Origin: Amycolatopsis balhimycina FH 1894
GTDB lineage: Bacteria > Actinomycetota > Actinomycetes > Mycobacteriales > Pseudonocardiaceae
Assembly (NCBI RefSeq): GCF_000384295.1
Contig: NZ_KB913037.1
Coordinates: 7,999,533-8,063,532 of the forward strand
Direction of reading: 5' to 3'
DNA: 64,000 nt
Part shown: piece by piece, positions 14,979-22,552 of the stretch
Layout: the number at the start of each line of letters is the position of its first letter
How positions within the stretch are numbered: position 1 is the stretch's first letter
The notes under the pieces: model-generated
What the model saw: the letters and a program-made list of their open reading frames with translations, nothing else
Told to the model about the DNA's origin: nothing
Database searches by the model: none
Program-made: the position numbers and the translations under genes

Positions 14979-16550
14979 TCAGGCGGGGCAGAGGGTGCCG
15001 TCGGCTGGGATCTTGCCGTCCAGCAGGAAGGCGCGGGCCGCTTCGGTGACGCAGGGGGAGATGCCGAGCGCGCCGTGGCCCGCGCCCTGCCAGGTGATCG
15101 TGACCGCCGAGGGCATCTGGTCGGCGGCGCGGGTGCTGCCCACCTGGGGCGTGACCGGGTCGGCCGCGGTCGCCGTGACCAGGATCGGCGGGGTGCCCGG
15201 CGCGCCCGACGGCGGCAGCGGTTCGGTGCGCACCGGCCACGGGCCGCACCAGGCCAGCTGCTGGGCGATGACCGTGCCGAACTGCGGGTACTTGGCGCGC
15301 ATCCCGGCCGCGACCTGGTCGAGCTGGTCGGCCGAGAGCCGCGTCTGGCTGTCGTTGCAGCGGGTCGCGATGGCCGCGTCGAGCCGCGACGGCTGGGCGC
15401 GCGTGTCGTGCAGCACCGGCGCGGCGAACGCGGCGAGCGGGCTGACGTTGCCCGTGCCGGCCGCGGCGATCGCGTCGGCCAGCTCCGGCCACCGCGACCG
15501 CTGCGAGAGTCCCGAGTAGACGGCGAACATCGCGATCCCCGGGCCGAAGCGGACGCCGTCTCCTGTCGTGGTCAGCGTGTGCCGGAGCTGGGCGGGGAGG
15601 GCGGCCAGTGCGGCTTTCGGGTCGCCGAGCGTGCAGTGGCGGGCCGCGCAGTCCGCGGCGAAAGCGTCCCAGGTGGACTGGGCGCCGGCGGCGACGGCGT
15701 CGAGGACCGCGGCCGTGTCCGCGCCCGGGTCGGGGACGCCGTCGAACACCATGCGCCCGACCTGGGCGGGGAAGCGCACCGCGTACTCCGACAGGACCTT
15801 GGAGCCGTCGCCGTGGCCGATCGCGTCGAGCCGGTCCATGCCCAGCTGCTTGCGCAGCTCGTCGAGGTCGCCGGCGCCGCGCCAGCTGTCCAGCGCGGTC
15901 TGGGCGTCGTCGAGTTCGATGGCGCATTGCTGGCCGGCCTTGCGGGCGGCGTCCAGGACGTCCTGCAGGCCGCCTTCCGCCGGGTCGGCGTCGATGAGGC
16001 GGGGCCGGGTGTCGGCGGGGACGCACTGGGCGGCGCCGGAGAGCCCGGTGCCGCGCCGGTCCAGGCCGATCAGCGAGAACTTCTCCAGGAACGCCGGCGG
16101 CAGCGTGGCGGCCAGCCGCGCGGCGTACACCGTGCCCGGGTCGCCGTCGACGTCGTTCACCACGACCAGCGGCACCGGGCCGCTGCCGACCTTCAGCGCC
16201 AGCAGCCGCATCACCGAGCGCCGCGGCTCGCCGGGGGCATCGAGCGGCGTGGTGACGCGGGCGCACGTGAAGTGCAGGCTGTCCGGGACGCCGGGGGTGC
16301 CGATCCGCTGGCGGGTGTCGTCGTCGCAGTCGGCCCACTTCAGCGTCGGCGACTGCGGTTCGGCCAGCGGCGGCAAGGGCACCCCTGGCGCCGCGGAAGG
16401 CGTGCTGCCGGTCGTCTTCCCGTCGTTCTCGACCAGCGCCGGGCGGACCGACGGCCCCGCGGCGCAGCCCGCGGCGGAGGCCAGGGCGAGCAGCGCGGCC
16501 AGGAGACGGGTACGGCGGCGGCGCACGGGCGGGGTCCTCACGTCGGTCAA
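14979..16550 (-). CDS. Secreted alpha/beta-hydrolase (TAP-like, S33 type) lacking the nucleophile serine
   Basis: A 523-residue exported protein. The N-terminus is basic then hydrophobic (RRRRTRLLAALLALASAAGC) and ends in a lipobox-like AAGC, so it is probably a lipoprotein. The fold is the tripeptidyl-aminopeptidase-like alpha/beta hydrolase: oxyanion region LIGLDRRGTGLSG, catalytic aspartate in TAADPVTPQ and histidine in GAGHGALG. However the nucleophile elbow reads G-H-G-D-G (residues 245-249), with glycine 247 where serine should be. The enzyme is therefore probably inactive as a peptidase or uses another mechanism; it could be a binding protein. Start at ATG 16,550. Confidence 0.82.
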   Translation of the reverse strand: MTDVRTPPVRRRRTRLLAALLALASAAGCAAGPSVRPALVENDGKTTGSTPSAAPGVPLPPLAEPQSPTLKWADCDDDTRQRIGTPGVPDSLHFTCARVTTPLDAPGEPRRSVMRLLALKVGSGPVPLVVVNDVDGDPGTVYAARLAATLPPAFLEKFSLIGLDRRGTGLSGAAQCVPADTRPRLIDADPAEGGLQDVLDAARKAGQQCAIELDDAQTALDSWRGAGDLDELRKQLGMDRLDAIGHGDGSKVLSEYAVRFPAQVGRMVFDGVPDPGADTAAVLDAVAAGAQSTWDAFAADCAARHCTLGDPKAALAALPAQLRHTLTTTGDGVRFGPGIAMFAVYSGLSQRSRWPELADAIAAAGTGNVSPLAAFAAPVLHDTRAQPSRLDAAIATRCNDSQTRLSADQLDQVAAGMRAKYPQFGTVIAQQLAWCGPWPVRTEPLPPSGAPGTPPILVTATAADPVTPQVGSTRAADQMPSAVTITWQGAGHGALGISPCVTEAARAFLLDGKIPADGTLCPA

Positions 16551-16595
16551 GGGCAGGGTACGGCCGAGCTTCGCACGGCCGGTGTGGGACGAGGG

Positions 16596-17675
16596 TTAGC
16601 GGGTCCGGACCACCTGGCCGCGGAAAACGGCGTCGAGGTCGTAGCGGGCGGGCTCGTCCAGCTGGCTGTAGTCGCACGACGCGGGCTCGCGGTCCGGCCG
16701 CCACCGCACGAACCGCGCGTTGTGCCGGAACCGCGACGGCATGCCGCCTTCGGTGTTCTCGTAGGCGACCTCGACGACGCGCTCGGGGCGCAGCGGCACC
16801 CACTCGTGCTCGGTGGCGCGCCAGCGGGTGATGCCACCCGGGATCCGCTGGGCCTCGCCGGTGGCCCGGCCGCCCCACGGGTGGTCCTCGCCGTCGGTGA
16901 TCAGCGGCGCGAGCTCTTCGGCCAGCTCGCGGCGGCGCTCCTTGGGGAACGACCCGACGGTGCCGACGTGGTGCAGCACGCCGTTCTCGTCGTGCAGGCC
17001 GAGCAGGAAGGACCCGACGAGGTCGCCCGGGCCGCCGTCGACGTGCCAGCGCAGCCCGGCGAGCACGCAGTCGGCGGTGCGGAGGTGCTTGTACTTGACC
17101 ATCACGCGTTTGCCGGGCGTGTAGGGCTCGTCCAGCGGCTTGCCGATGACGCCGTCGAGACCGGCCCCTTCGAACAGCTCGAACCAGTGCCGCGCGGTGT
17201 CCGGGTCGGTGGTGGCCGGGGTGAGCGGGAACCGGTCGCCGGCCAGTTCGACGAGCCGTTCGCGGCGCACGGACGTCGGTTCGTCGAGCAGGGACTCGTC
17301 GCCGAGGGCGAGGACGTCGAAGGCGACGAACTCGGCGGGCTGTTCGGTGGAGAGCAGCGTGATCCGGCTTTCGGCGGGGTGGATCCGCTCGGTGAGCGCG
17401 TCGAAGTCCAGCCGCCCGCCGCGGGCGACGACGAGTTCGCCGTCCAGCACGACTCGCGGCGGCAGGACCTCCAGCAGCCGGGCGACGGCTTCGGGGAAGT
17501 ACCGGTTGAGCGGTTTTTCGGCGCGCGACTGCAGGTACAGCTCGTCGCCGTCGCGGAAGACGATGCAGCGGAAGCCGTCCCACTTCGGTTCGAACAGCAG
17601 GCCGCCGGAGTCCGGGATGGCCTTCGCGGGCTTGGCGAGCATCGGCTTCAGCGGTGGCTGCAGCGGTAGGGGCAT
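16596..17675 (-). CDS. ligC: ATP-dependent DNA ligase (LigC-like)
   Basis: A 359-residue stand-alone ligase. The adenylated lysine is K31 in EPKWDGFRC (motif I), motif III is FVAFDVLAL, motif IV is LDGVIGKPL and motif V is KRVMVKYKHL. The C-terminal OB domain follows (GVLHHVGTVGSFPKERRREL to VVEVAYENTEGG). Size and sequence match mycobacterial LigC, a backup NHEJ or repair ligase that can act with a stand-alone polymerase domain such as the one at 4,178-5,194. The ATG at 17,673-17,675 gives the usual start MPLPLQPPLKPMLA. It is read in the same direction as the sigma factor upstream, with 62 bases between. Confidence 0.92.
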   Translation of the reverse strand: MPLPLQPPLKPMLAKPAKAIPDSGGLLFEPKWDGFRCIVFRDGDELYLQSRAEKPLNRYFPEAVARLLEVLPPRVVLDGELVVARGGRLDFDALTERIHPAESRITLLSTEQPAEFVAFDVLALGDESLLDEPTSVRRERLVELAGDRFPLTPATTDPDTARHWFELFEGAGLDGVIGKPLDEPYTPGKRVMVKYKHLRTADCVLAGLRWHVDGGPGDLVGSFLLGLHDENGVLHHVGTVGSFPKERRRELAEELAPLITDGEDHPWGGRATGEAQRIPGGITRWRATEHEWVPLRPERVVEVAYENTEGGMPSRFRHNARFVRWRPDREPASCDYSQLDEPARYDLDAVFRGQVVRTR

Positions 17676-17737
17676 GCCCGCATTCTGCGGAACATCGCCG
17701 CCCGGCGCACGTGTATCGCCGGGTTCGCGGCGAGCCG

Positions 17738-18292
17738 TCACGTACGCGACCTGGCCAGCTCGGCGACCAGCGCCACCCTGGCCCGGTGCAGCCGGGACCG
17801 CAAGGCGCCGACGTTCACGTCGAGCAGGACGGCGACCTCTTCGTAGCTCAGGCCTTCCAGCTCGCGCAGCACGAGCGGCACGCGCTGGGACACCTCGAGT
17901 TTGCCGATCGCCCGCAGCACCGCGTCGACCTCTTCGGCCCGCACCACGCGGCCCTCGGGCCCCGGCACGGCGAGCGACAGCCTGTCCGAAACGGACTCGG
18001 GATCCGGTGAGTCCAGCGAGATCGTCGGCCGCCGCCGGCGCAGCAGGGCCAGCGCGCTGTTGGTGACGACGCGGTGGAGCCAGGTCGACACGGCGGCCTC
18101 CTGCCGGAAGCCGGCGAGGGCACGCCACGCCGCGAGCCACGAGTCCTGCACGACGTCCTCGGCCTCGGCCGCGCAGCCGGTGATCCGCAGCGCGACCCGG
18201 TACATCCGGGGCGTGTGCCGCCGGACCAGCGCGCCGAACGCCGTGTCGTCGCCGCCCGCGGCCCGTTCGAGCAGGTCGGCGTCGTCGCTCAC
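17738..18292 (-). CDS. ECF-type RNA polymerase sigma factor
   Basis: A 184-residue sigma-70 family protein with only regions 2 and 4. Region 2: LVRRHTPRMYRVALRITG, then AEAEDVVQDSWLAAWRALAGFRQEAAVSTWLHRVVTNSALALL. Region 4: QRVPLVLRELEGLSYEEVAVLLDVNVGALRSRLHRAR. A very similar layout occurs in SigM/SigR-like factors. No anti-sigma gene follows; the next gene downstream is the ligase. Its GTG start overlaps the stop of the upstream reductase gene by four bases, so the two are translationally coupled, an unexplained pairing. Confidence 0.9.
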   Translation of the reverse strand: MSDDADLLERAAGGDDTAFGALVRRHTPRMYRVALRITGCAAEAEDVVQDSWLAAWRALAGFRQEAAVSTWLHRVVTNSALALLRRRRPTISLDSPDPESVSDRLSLAVPGPEGRVVRAEEVDAVLRAIGKLEVSQRVPLVLRELEGLSYEEVAVLLDVNVGALRSRLHRARVALVAELARSRT

Positions 18293-19026
18293 CCGGCGCC
18301 CCGGCGGTAGCGCAGGAGCGTGAAGCCGTCCTCGACGAGGATCGACGCCAGGGCGAGCCGGCGCGGCACAGCGCCGAACCCGGCGGCGATCCGGCCTGCC
18401 TGCCCGGCCACCAGCAGCGGCGCGACGGTGAGGCACAGCTGGTCGACGAGGTCGGCGGCGATGAGCTGCGCGAAGAGCCCGGGGCCGCCTTCGCAGTCGA
18501 TGCGGCGCAGGCCGCGGGCGGCGAGCAGGTCCAGCGTGCGGGGCAGGTCGACGTCGTCGTGGCCCGCCCGCAGGATCTCCGCCCCGGCGGCTTCGAGGGT
18601 GCGCGTGTCCGCGATGTCCGTGGTCACCACGATCGGGGGCACGGCGGTTTCGGTGAACAGCCGGGAGCCGGGGTCCAGATCCGCGGTGCGCGTCACGACG
18701 GCGATCGGCGGGACTCCTGCGAACCCGAGACGGCGTCGGCGCTCCAGCCGCTTCGCGCCCGCGACGACCCCGCGGTAGTTCTCGGCGCGGGCGGTCCCGG
18801 CGCCGACCAAGACGACGTCGGCGAGGTCGCGGCCGAGGAGGAAGACCGCCCGGTCGGCGGCGTGCGACAGCGCCGCCGACGTCGCGGCGACCTCGACGGC
18901 GCCGTCGGCGGACGCGACGAAGTTCACCTGCACCCAGGGCCGGTCCAGGTGCGCCGGATAGGCGTAGATCTCCTCGAGGTCCGCACCCGTCAGTTCGCCC
19001 GTCGCCAGGGGCCACACACTCCGCAC
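18289..19026 (-). CDS. RibD C-terminal-domain pyrimidine reductase family protein
   Basis: A 245-residue NADPH-dependent reductase with the DHFR-like RibD C-terminal fold: RPWVQVNFVASADGAVEV, VVLVGAGTARAENYRGV, then RRIDCEGGPGLFAQLIAADLVDQLCLTVAPLL. These are the family's substrate and NADPH motifs. In riboflavin synthesis the domain reduces 5-amino-6-ribosylaminouracil phosphate; stand-alone actinomycete copies are often of unproven substrate. No deaminase domain is attached and no other riboflavin gene is near. It overlaps the sigma factor gene downstream by GTGA. Confidence 0.85.
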   Translation of the reverse strand: MRSVWPLATGELTGADLEEIYAYPAHLDRPWVQVNFVASADGAVEVAATSAALSHAADRAVFLLGRDLADVVLVGAGTARAENYRGVVAGAKRLERRRRLGFAGVPPIAVVTRTADLDPGSRLFTETAVPPIVVTTDIADTRTLEAAGAEILRAGHDDVDLPRTLDLLAARGLRRIDCEGGPGLFAQLIAADLVDQLCLTVAPLLVAGQAGRIAAGFGAVPRRLALASILVEDGFTLLRYRRGAG

Positions 19027-19115
19027 GTGATCATCCCAGCACGAGCGTGAATCACGTCTCTACCGGGGGATATGCCCGCTCAGCGGCACCTGGGGCGCGG
19101 ATAGGCTCTGCGACC

Positions 19116-20129
19116 ATGCCCGCGCACCTGACCGACCGCCGTCCCGAGCTGTCCGCCGACGAGCTGATCGGTGCGCTGGTGCCGCCGCCGCGCTTCGACG
19201 CCGTGCGGTTCGAGACGTACCTCCCGAACCCGGACGAGCCGAGCCAGGCCGCCGCGGTCGGGGCCGGCTCGGCGTTCGCGGCGAAGGTCGGTGCGCGCCG
19301 GGAGAAGAAGCGCTTCAAGCTCTTCGGCGGTTCGCCCGAGCCGTCCGGGCCGATGGGGCTCTACCTCGACGGCGGGTTCGGCGTCGGCAAGACCCACCTG
19401 CTCGCCTCGGCGTGGCACGCGGCGCCGTCGCCCAAGGCGTACGGCACGTTCGTCGAGCTGACCCACCTGGTCGGCGCGCTGGGCTTCGCCGAAGCCGTGC
19501 GGCGGCTGTCGGACCACCGGATCCTGGCCATCGACGAGTTCGAGCTGGACGACCCGGGCGACACCACGCTGGTCACGCGGCTGCTGCAGGAGCTGATGGA
19601 CGCCGGGGTGTACATCGCGGCGACGTCGAACACCCTGCCGGAGAAGCTGGGCGAGGGCCGGTTCGCCGCCGAGGACTTCCTGCGCGAGATCCAGTCGCTG
19701 TCGGCCCGGTTCGGCGTCGTCCGCGTCGACGGGCCGGACTACCGCCACCGCGGCCTGCCGGACGCGCCGCCGCCGGTTTCCCCCGCGGAGCTGGAGTCGT
19801 CCGCCTCCGCGCACGACGGGTCCACAGTGGACGACTTCGACGCGTTGTGCGCGCACCTCGGCCAGTTGCACCCGTCGCGCTACGGCCGGCTCCTGGACGG
19901 CGTCACCCGGGTGCACCTGCGTGGCATCCACCCGGCCCCGGACCAGAACGTGGCCCTGCGGCTGGTCGCCTTCGCCGACCGGCTCTACGACCGGGCCATC
20001 CCGGTGGTGGTCTCGGGCGAGCCGCTGCCGTCGCTGTTCACCGAGGAGATGGTCGAGGGCGGCTACCGCAAGAAGTACCTGCGCGCGGTCAGCCGCTTGA
20101 CGGCACTGGCTCGCGACGCGGCCGCATGA
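19116..20129 (+). CDS. zapE: AFG1-like AAA ATPase (cell division protein ZapE type)
   Basis: A 337-residue ATPase. Walker A is GGFGVGKT (residues 86-93), Walker B is HRILAIDEFELDD, and sensor 1 is YIAATSNTLPEKL; FAAEDFLREIQSLSARF follows. This is the AFG1/ZapE family; in Escherichia coli ZapE binds FtsZ rings, and mitochondrial relatives help protein turnover. In actinomycetes the role is assumed to be similar but is not known. The ATG at 19,116 is chosen over an open upstream GTG because the protein then starts MPAHLTDRRPELSADEL as usual. Its stop lies five bases from the end of the convergent island gene. Confidence 0.88.
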   Translation: MPAHLTDRRPELSADELIGALVPPPRFDAVRFETYLPNPDEPSQAAAVGAGSAFAAKVGARREKKRFKLFGGSPEPSGPMGLYLDGGFGVGKTHLLASAWHAAPSPKAYGTFVELTHLVGALGFAEAVRRLSDHRILAIDEFELDDPGDTTLVTRLLQELMDAGVYIAATSNTLPEKLGEGRFAAEDFLREIQSLSARFGVVRVDGPDYRHRGLPDAPPPVSPAELESSASAHDGSTVDDFDALCAHLGQLHPSRYGRLLDGVTRVHLRGIHPAPDQNVALRLVAFADRLYDRAIPVVVSGEPLPSLFTEEMVEGGYRKKYLRAVSRLTALARDAAA

Positions 20130-20133
20130 GCGT

Positions 20134-20463
20134 TCACCGGTATTTCTCCAGATGATCGGTCGCCCAGCGCTGGGCGAATTCGCTGAGCCTGCCGGGTGAC
20201 CAGCGGCCGGTGATGGTGACTCCGGTGCGCAAGCCCATGTGTCTGCCGATGGACCCGTGTCCGATGTCGACCCGCGTTGTTCTTTCGGGCCAGCGGAACA
20301 CGTATTCGGCGAACATGTAATAAAGGACGTGTACTCCGCTTTCGTCGGTCAGCAGTGGGCCGTCGCTTCGGTAGGGCGCACGGTAGATCGTGACCTGCTG
20401 TCCGTTGGTGTAGGTGAACGTCTCCGCGTGGATGCCTGGTGGGAGAGGGGAAAGCCCGGCCAT
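20134..20463 (-). CDS. Hypothetical protein, island operon B, second gene
   Basis: A 109-residue protein I do not recognise. It starts MAGLSPLPPGIHAETFTYTNGQQVTIYRAP and contains aromatic and basic clusters (HVLYYMFAEYVFRWPERTTR, GRWSPGRLSEFAQRWATDHLEKYR). It has no signal peptide or membrane segment and looks like a compact alpha/beta cytoplasmic protein. The ATG (20,461-20,463) overlaps the TGA of the upstream small gene as TGATG, so the two are made together. The pair is controlled from the operator at 20,668-20,694, which is shared in sequence with the regulator's own operon, so the gene probably belongs to the same system. Confidence 0.75.
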   Translation of the reverse strand: MAGLSPLPPGIHAETFTYTNGQQVTIYRAPYRSDGPLLTDESGVHVLYYMFAEYVFRWPERTTRVDIGHGSIGRHMGLRTGVTITGRWSPGRLSEFAQRWATDHLEKYR

Positions 20464-20612
20464 CACTCGACGATCGTGACCGTGCCGGAGTTGTTGCATT
20501 TCCCGCAGCCGTTTCCGCCGCATTCTCCGCAGACGAGCGTGATGTCGTTCCAGCCGGAAATCGGGATGGTGCCGCGGTGGTCGATGGTGGACGCTGGTTG
20601 TAGGGTGAGCAT
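20463..20612 (-). CDS. Small zinc-ribbon-like protein, island operon B, first gene
   Basis: A 49-residue protein. Its striking feature is CGECGGNGCGKC (residues 29-40), a cysteine/glycine cluster resembling half of the DnaJ zinc finger (CxxCxGxGxC) and likely to bind one zinc ion with the four cysteines. The rest is a short beta-rich domain, MLTLQPASTIDHRGTIPI before and NNSGTVTIVE after. GGAGG lies 8 bases before the ATG. It overlaps the next gene by one base in TGATG. No homologue is recognised by eye; the gene is supported by its ribosome site, coupling and position after a promoter. Confidence 0.7.
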   Translation of the reverse strand: MLTLQPASTIDHRGTIPISGWNDITLVCGECGGNGCGKCNNSGTVTIVE

Positions 20613-20667
20613 CGCAGAGGCCTCCATTGCCATGGGTCGGTTTTCTGCTTCGGCCCCGTCCTCGGCA

Positions 20668-20694
20668 ATTATTTCAGTGTGAGACTGAAATAAT
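20668..20694 (-). promoter_or_regulatory. Operator B, palindrome over a sigma-A type promoter
   Basis: ATTATTTCAG-TGTGAGA-CTGAAATAAT is a perfect 10-bp inverted repeat with a 7-base centre. Read on the minus strand TTGATT, 18 bases, AATAAT give plausible -35 and -10 boxes that lie within it. The start codon of the small zinc-ribbon gene follows 55 bases on. The same motif precedes the regulator operon at 22,521. Confidence 0.75.
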
Positions 20695-20732
20695 CAAGAC
20701 GGCGCTGACGGCCGGTTCGATGCTTACTTCGA

Positions 20733-21554
20733 TCAGGTGAGACTGCGGTAGTCCGCGGCAATCCGCTCGATGACGGCCGCAGCTTGATCGCCGAAGGAAG
20801 CTGTCGCCTCAAGGCGTTCGAACCAAGACACGTACTCGGCGACATCCCGGCTGTCGGTCATGATCGCGGTGGCGTTGATGGTGCCGACGATCGCGGCTCG
20901 GGAATCGTAGAGGTGAAAGGCGTGCGCGCCGGGCATGCCGGTCTCGGTCGTCCACGGGATGACGCCGAGACGGACGTTGTCCCGGTGGAGAAGCGTGGTC
21001 AGCCGAGCGAGCTGGCCGGCCATGACGCCGGCGCCGCCGACATTCCACCGTAGTGTGCCCTCGGTCATGATCAGCCGGAACTCGCGGCTGGAGTCGAGGA
21101 CCGCTTGCCGGTCCAAGCGCGCCTGCACCGTGCTCTCCAGATCGTCTCCGGTCAAGAAGCCGCTGAGGATGGCCCGGATGTACGGTTCGGACTGAACGAG
21201 CCCGATGACGGTGTCCGGCGAAAAGCTTCTGAGCAGCGTAGACACGGCCTCGATCCGGCCGATGCGCTGCTGCATCTGCCATCCGCCGCGTTGAAGCGTC
21301 ACGCGCGCGGAGTAGGTCGCCTCGCGGAGGTCCTCGATCAGCTCGACCAGCTGCCGCCGAACCTCATCCGGTGCCTTGTAGACCCGGCAGAGCTTGTCGA
21401 CCTGCTGTGGGGTGGGCATGAACGTTCCGGTCTCGACCCGGCTGATCTTGGCCGGGGAAAGACCCGCACGCCTGGCCGCTTCCGCTCCCGACAGGTTCGC
21501 CTGCTTCCGCAGCAGGCGAAGCTGTTCCGAGAGTGGGTTCGTAGGCGGCTTCAT
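20733..21554 (-). CDS. XRE-family regulator with DUF5753 domain
   Basis: A 273-residue regulator. Residues 7-60 form the lambda-repressor-type HTH (LSEQLRLLRKQANLSGAEAARRAGLSPAKISRVETG). A DUF5753 sensor/effector domain follows (residues ~80-270), with VIGLVQSEPYIRAILSG, VQARLDRQAVL and TLLHRDNVRLGVIPW. In streptomycetes such regulators act in WhiJ-like systems, normally paired with DUF397 proteins. Here the partners are instead DUF6879 and unrecognised small proteins. The gene lies 24 bases after the DUF6879 stop, so it is the third gene of the operon starting at 22,470 and probably represses or activates itself through the operator at 22,521-22,545. Confidence 0.9.
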   Translation of the reverse strand: MKPPTNPLSEQLRLLRKQANLSGAEAARRAGLSPAKISRVETGTFMPTPQQVDKLCRVYKAPDEVRRQLVELIEDLREATYSARVTLQRGGWQMQQRIGRIEAVSTLLRSFSPDTVIGLVQSEPYIRAILSGFLTGDDLESTVQARLDRQAVLDSSREFRLIMTEGTLRWNVGGAGVMAGQLARLTTLLHRDNVRLGVIPWTTETGMPGAHAFHLYDSRAAIVGTINATAIMTDSRDVAEYVSWFERLEATASFGDQAAAVIERIAADYRSLT

Positions 21555-21578
21555 CGTGCCCTTTCGCCGGGCGGAGGA

Positions 21579-22133
21579 TCACATAGCGTGGGTACTCCGC
21601 CAGTACTCGCGGTGCCGGTTCCAGTAGTCGACGAACGGTACCGCTGCAGCCCAGGCCGCGTCCCGCGCAGCCCGGTACTGCTGGATCTCCGGAGGCTCGG
21701 CGATCGTGCTGCCGAGAAACCTGCCGTCGGGGTCGTAGTGCATTTTCGCCACATGGGTGTCGTTGATGAGCCAGAAGTCCTCATCGATGACGGCGGCGGG
21801 CTTGGTCTGCTCGGCAGTGTCGATCACGCGGATTTCTTCGCCCGCCTCGGCGTTGTAGGCGTAACCCCACTCGCATTCGTACCGCAGATAATCCGTCAAC
21901 GGGCTGCGCCAGACGTGCACGCGATGCTGGTAAAGCCCCCGATCGCGTTCGGCCCGCAGTGTGTCGAGCCACGGTTGCTTGCGGGACATGGTGGGACCGG
22001 GAAGGCCGGTGACGTAGCGTCGGTAGTCTTCGCCGTCGGAGTCGACTAGATACTGCGGCAACGTCTCCAATCGGAACAATGTCCGGGTGTAGTGCTCGTC
22101 GATGTAGTTCCCGAGCTGCTGGATATCAAGCAT
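21579..22133 (-). CDS. DUF6879 family protein
   Basis: A 184-residue protein fitting DUF6879: YTRTLFRLETLPQYLV near the start, HVWRSPLTDYLRYECEWGY and WLINDTHVAKMHYDPDGRFLGS in the middle, and a terminal helical stretch with aromatic residues. Proteins of this family are common beside XRE/DUF5753 regulators in actinomycetes and have no proven role. The ATG (22,131-22,133) lies inside the end of the upstream gene, which overlaps by eight bases, so they are translationally coupled. No catalytic motif is evident. Confidence 0.8.
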   Translation of the reverse strand: MLDIQQLGNYIDEHYTRTLFRLETLPQYLVDSDGEDYRRYVTGLPGPTMSRKQPWLDTLRAERDRGLYQHRVHVWRSPLTDYLRYECEWGYAYNAEAGEEIRVIDTAEQTKPAAVIDEDFWLINDTHVAKMHYDPDGRFLGSTIAEPPEIQQYRAARDAAWAAAVPFVDYWNRHREYWRSTHAM

Positions 22134-22470
22134 CAGTGCGGGCCTCCAGTGCCGGCAAGACGTTTCCGGCGAGTTCCACGACACTCTCGTCGGCGGGGAC
22201 CCGAATGGCGGCCAGGGCTTCGGTGTCGGTGACCCGCACGCCGCGGATCAGTGCGGTGCCGCGGCCGGTGGGACGGAGATCGTGATGGCTGTGGGCGCCG
22301 ATCTCCGGGATCAGCGTCAGCGGGATTTCCACTGTTGCCTGACCGGGGCCGCACTCGAGGTCGTTGCTGGCTCGCCCCTGGACAACGTGCGTTCCTCGAT
22401 CAGTTGCGAAGAGATGTGGGCAGGAAAGCCGGTCTGGGCAGGGATCCCCTCGCAACAGAAAGACCTTCAT
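22126..22470 (-). CDS. Hypothetical protein, island operon A, first gene
   Basis: A 114-residue protein I cannot place. It begins MKVFLLRGDPCPDRLSCPHLF with a C-x5-C pair, then ATDRGTHVVQGRASNDLECG and VEIPLTLIPEIG. The composition is soluble and beta-rich, and it resembles DUF397 in size and position but not in motifs. The ATG at 22,468-22,470 is preferred because the longer open frame begins before the operator. It overlaps the DUF6879 gene by eight bases and heads the operon with the XRE regulator. Confidence 0.72.
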   Translation of the reverse strand: MKVFLLRGDPCPDRLSCPHLFATDRGTHVVQGRASNDLECGPGQATVEIPLTLIPEIGAHSHHDLRPTGRGTALIRGVRVTDTEALAAIRVPADESVVELAGNVLPALEARTDA

Positions 22471-22520
22471 GTGTCTGACGCCTCTCGGTAGGGCTCCGAC
22501 CGGATGGGAGGAGGCCGGGG

Positions 22521-22545
22521 TTCTTTCAGTGTGAAGGTGAAAGAA
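22521..22545 (-). promoter_or_regulatory. Operator A, palindrome before the regulator operon
   Basis: TTCTTTCA-GTGTGAAGG-TGAAAGAA is an 8-bp inverted repeat and shares TTTCAGTGTGA and TGAAA, in the same spacing, with operator B at 20,668. The start codon of the first gene is 50 bases further. TTGACG (22,551-22,556, minus strand) overlaps the end of the PAP2 gene and could be a -35 element. Confidence 0.72.
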
Positions 22546-22552
22546 TGACGCG

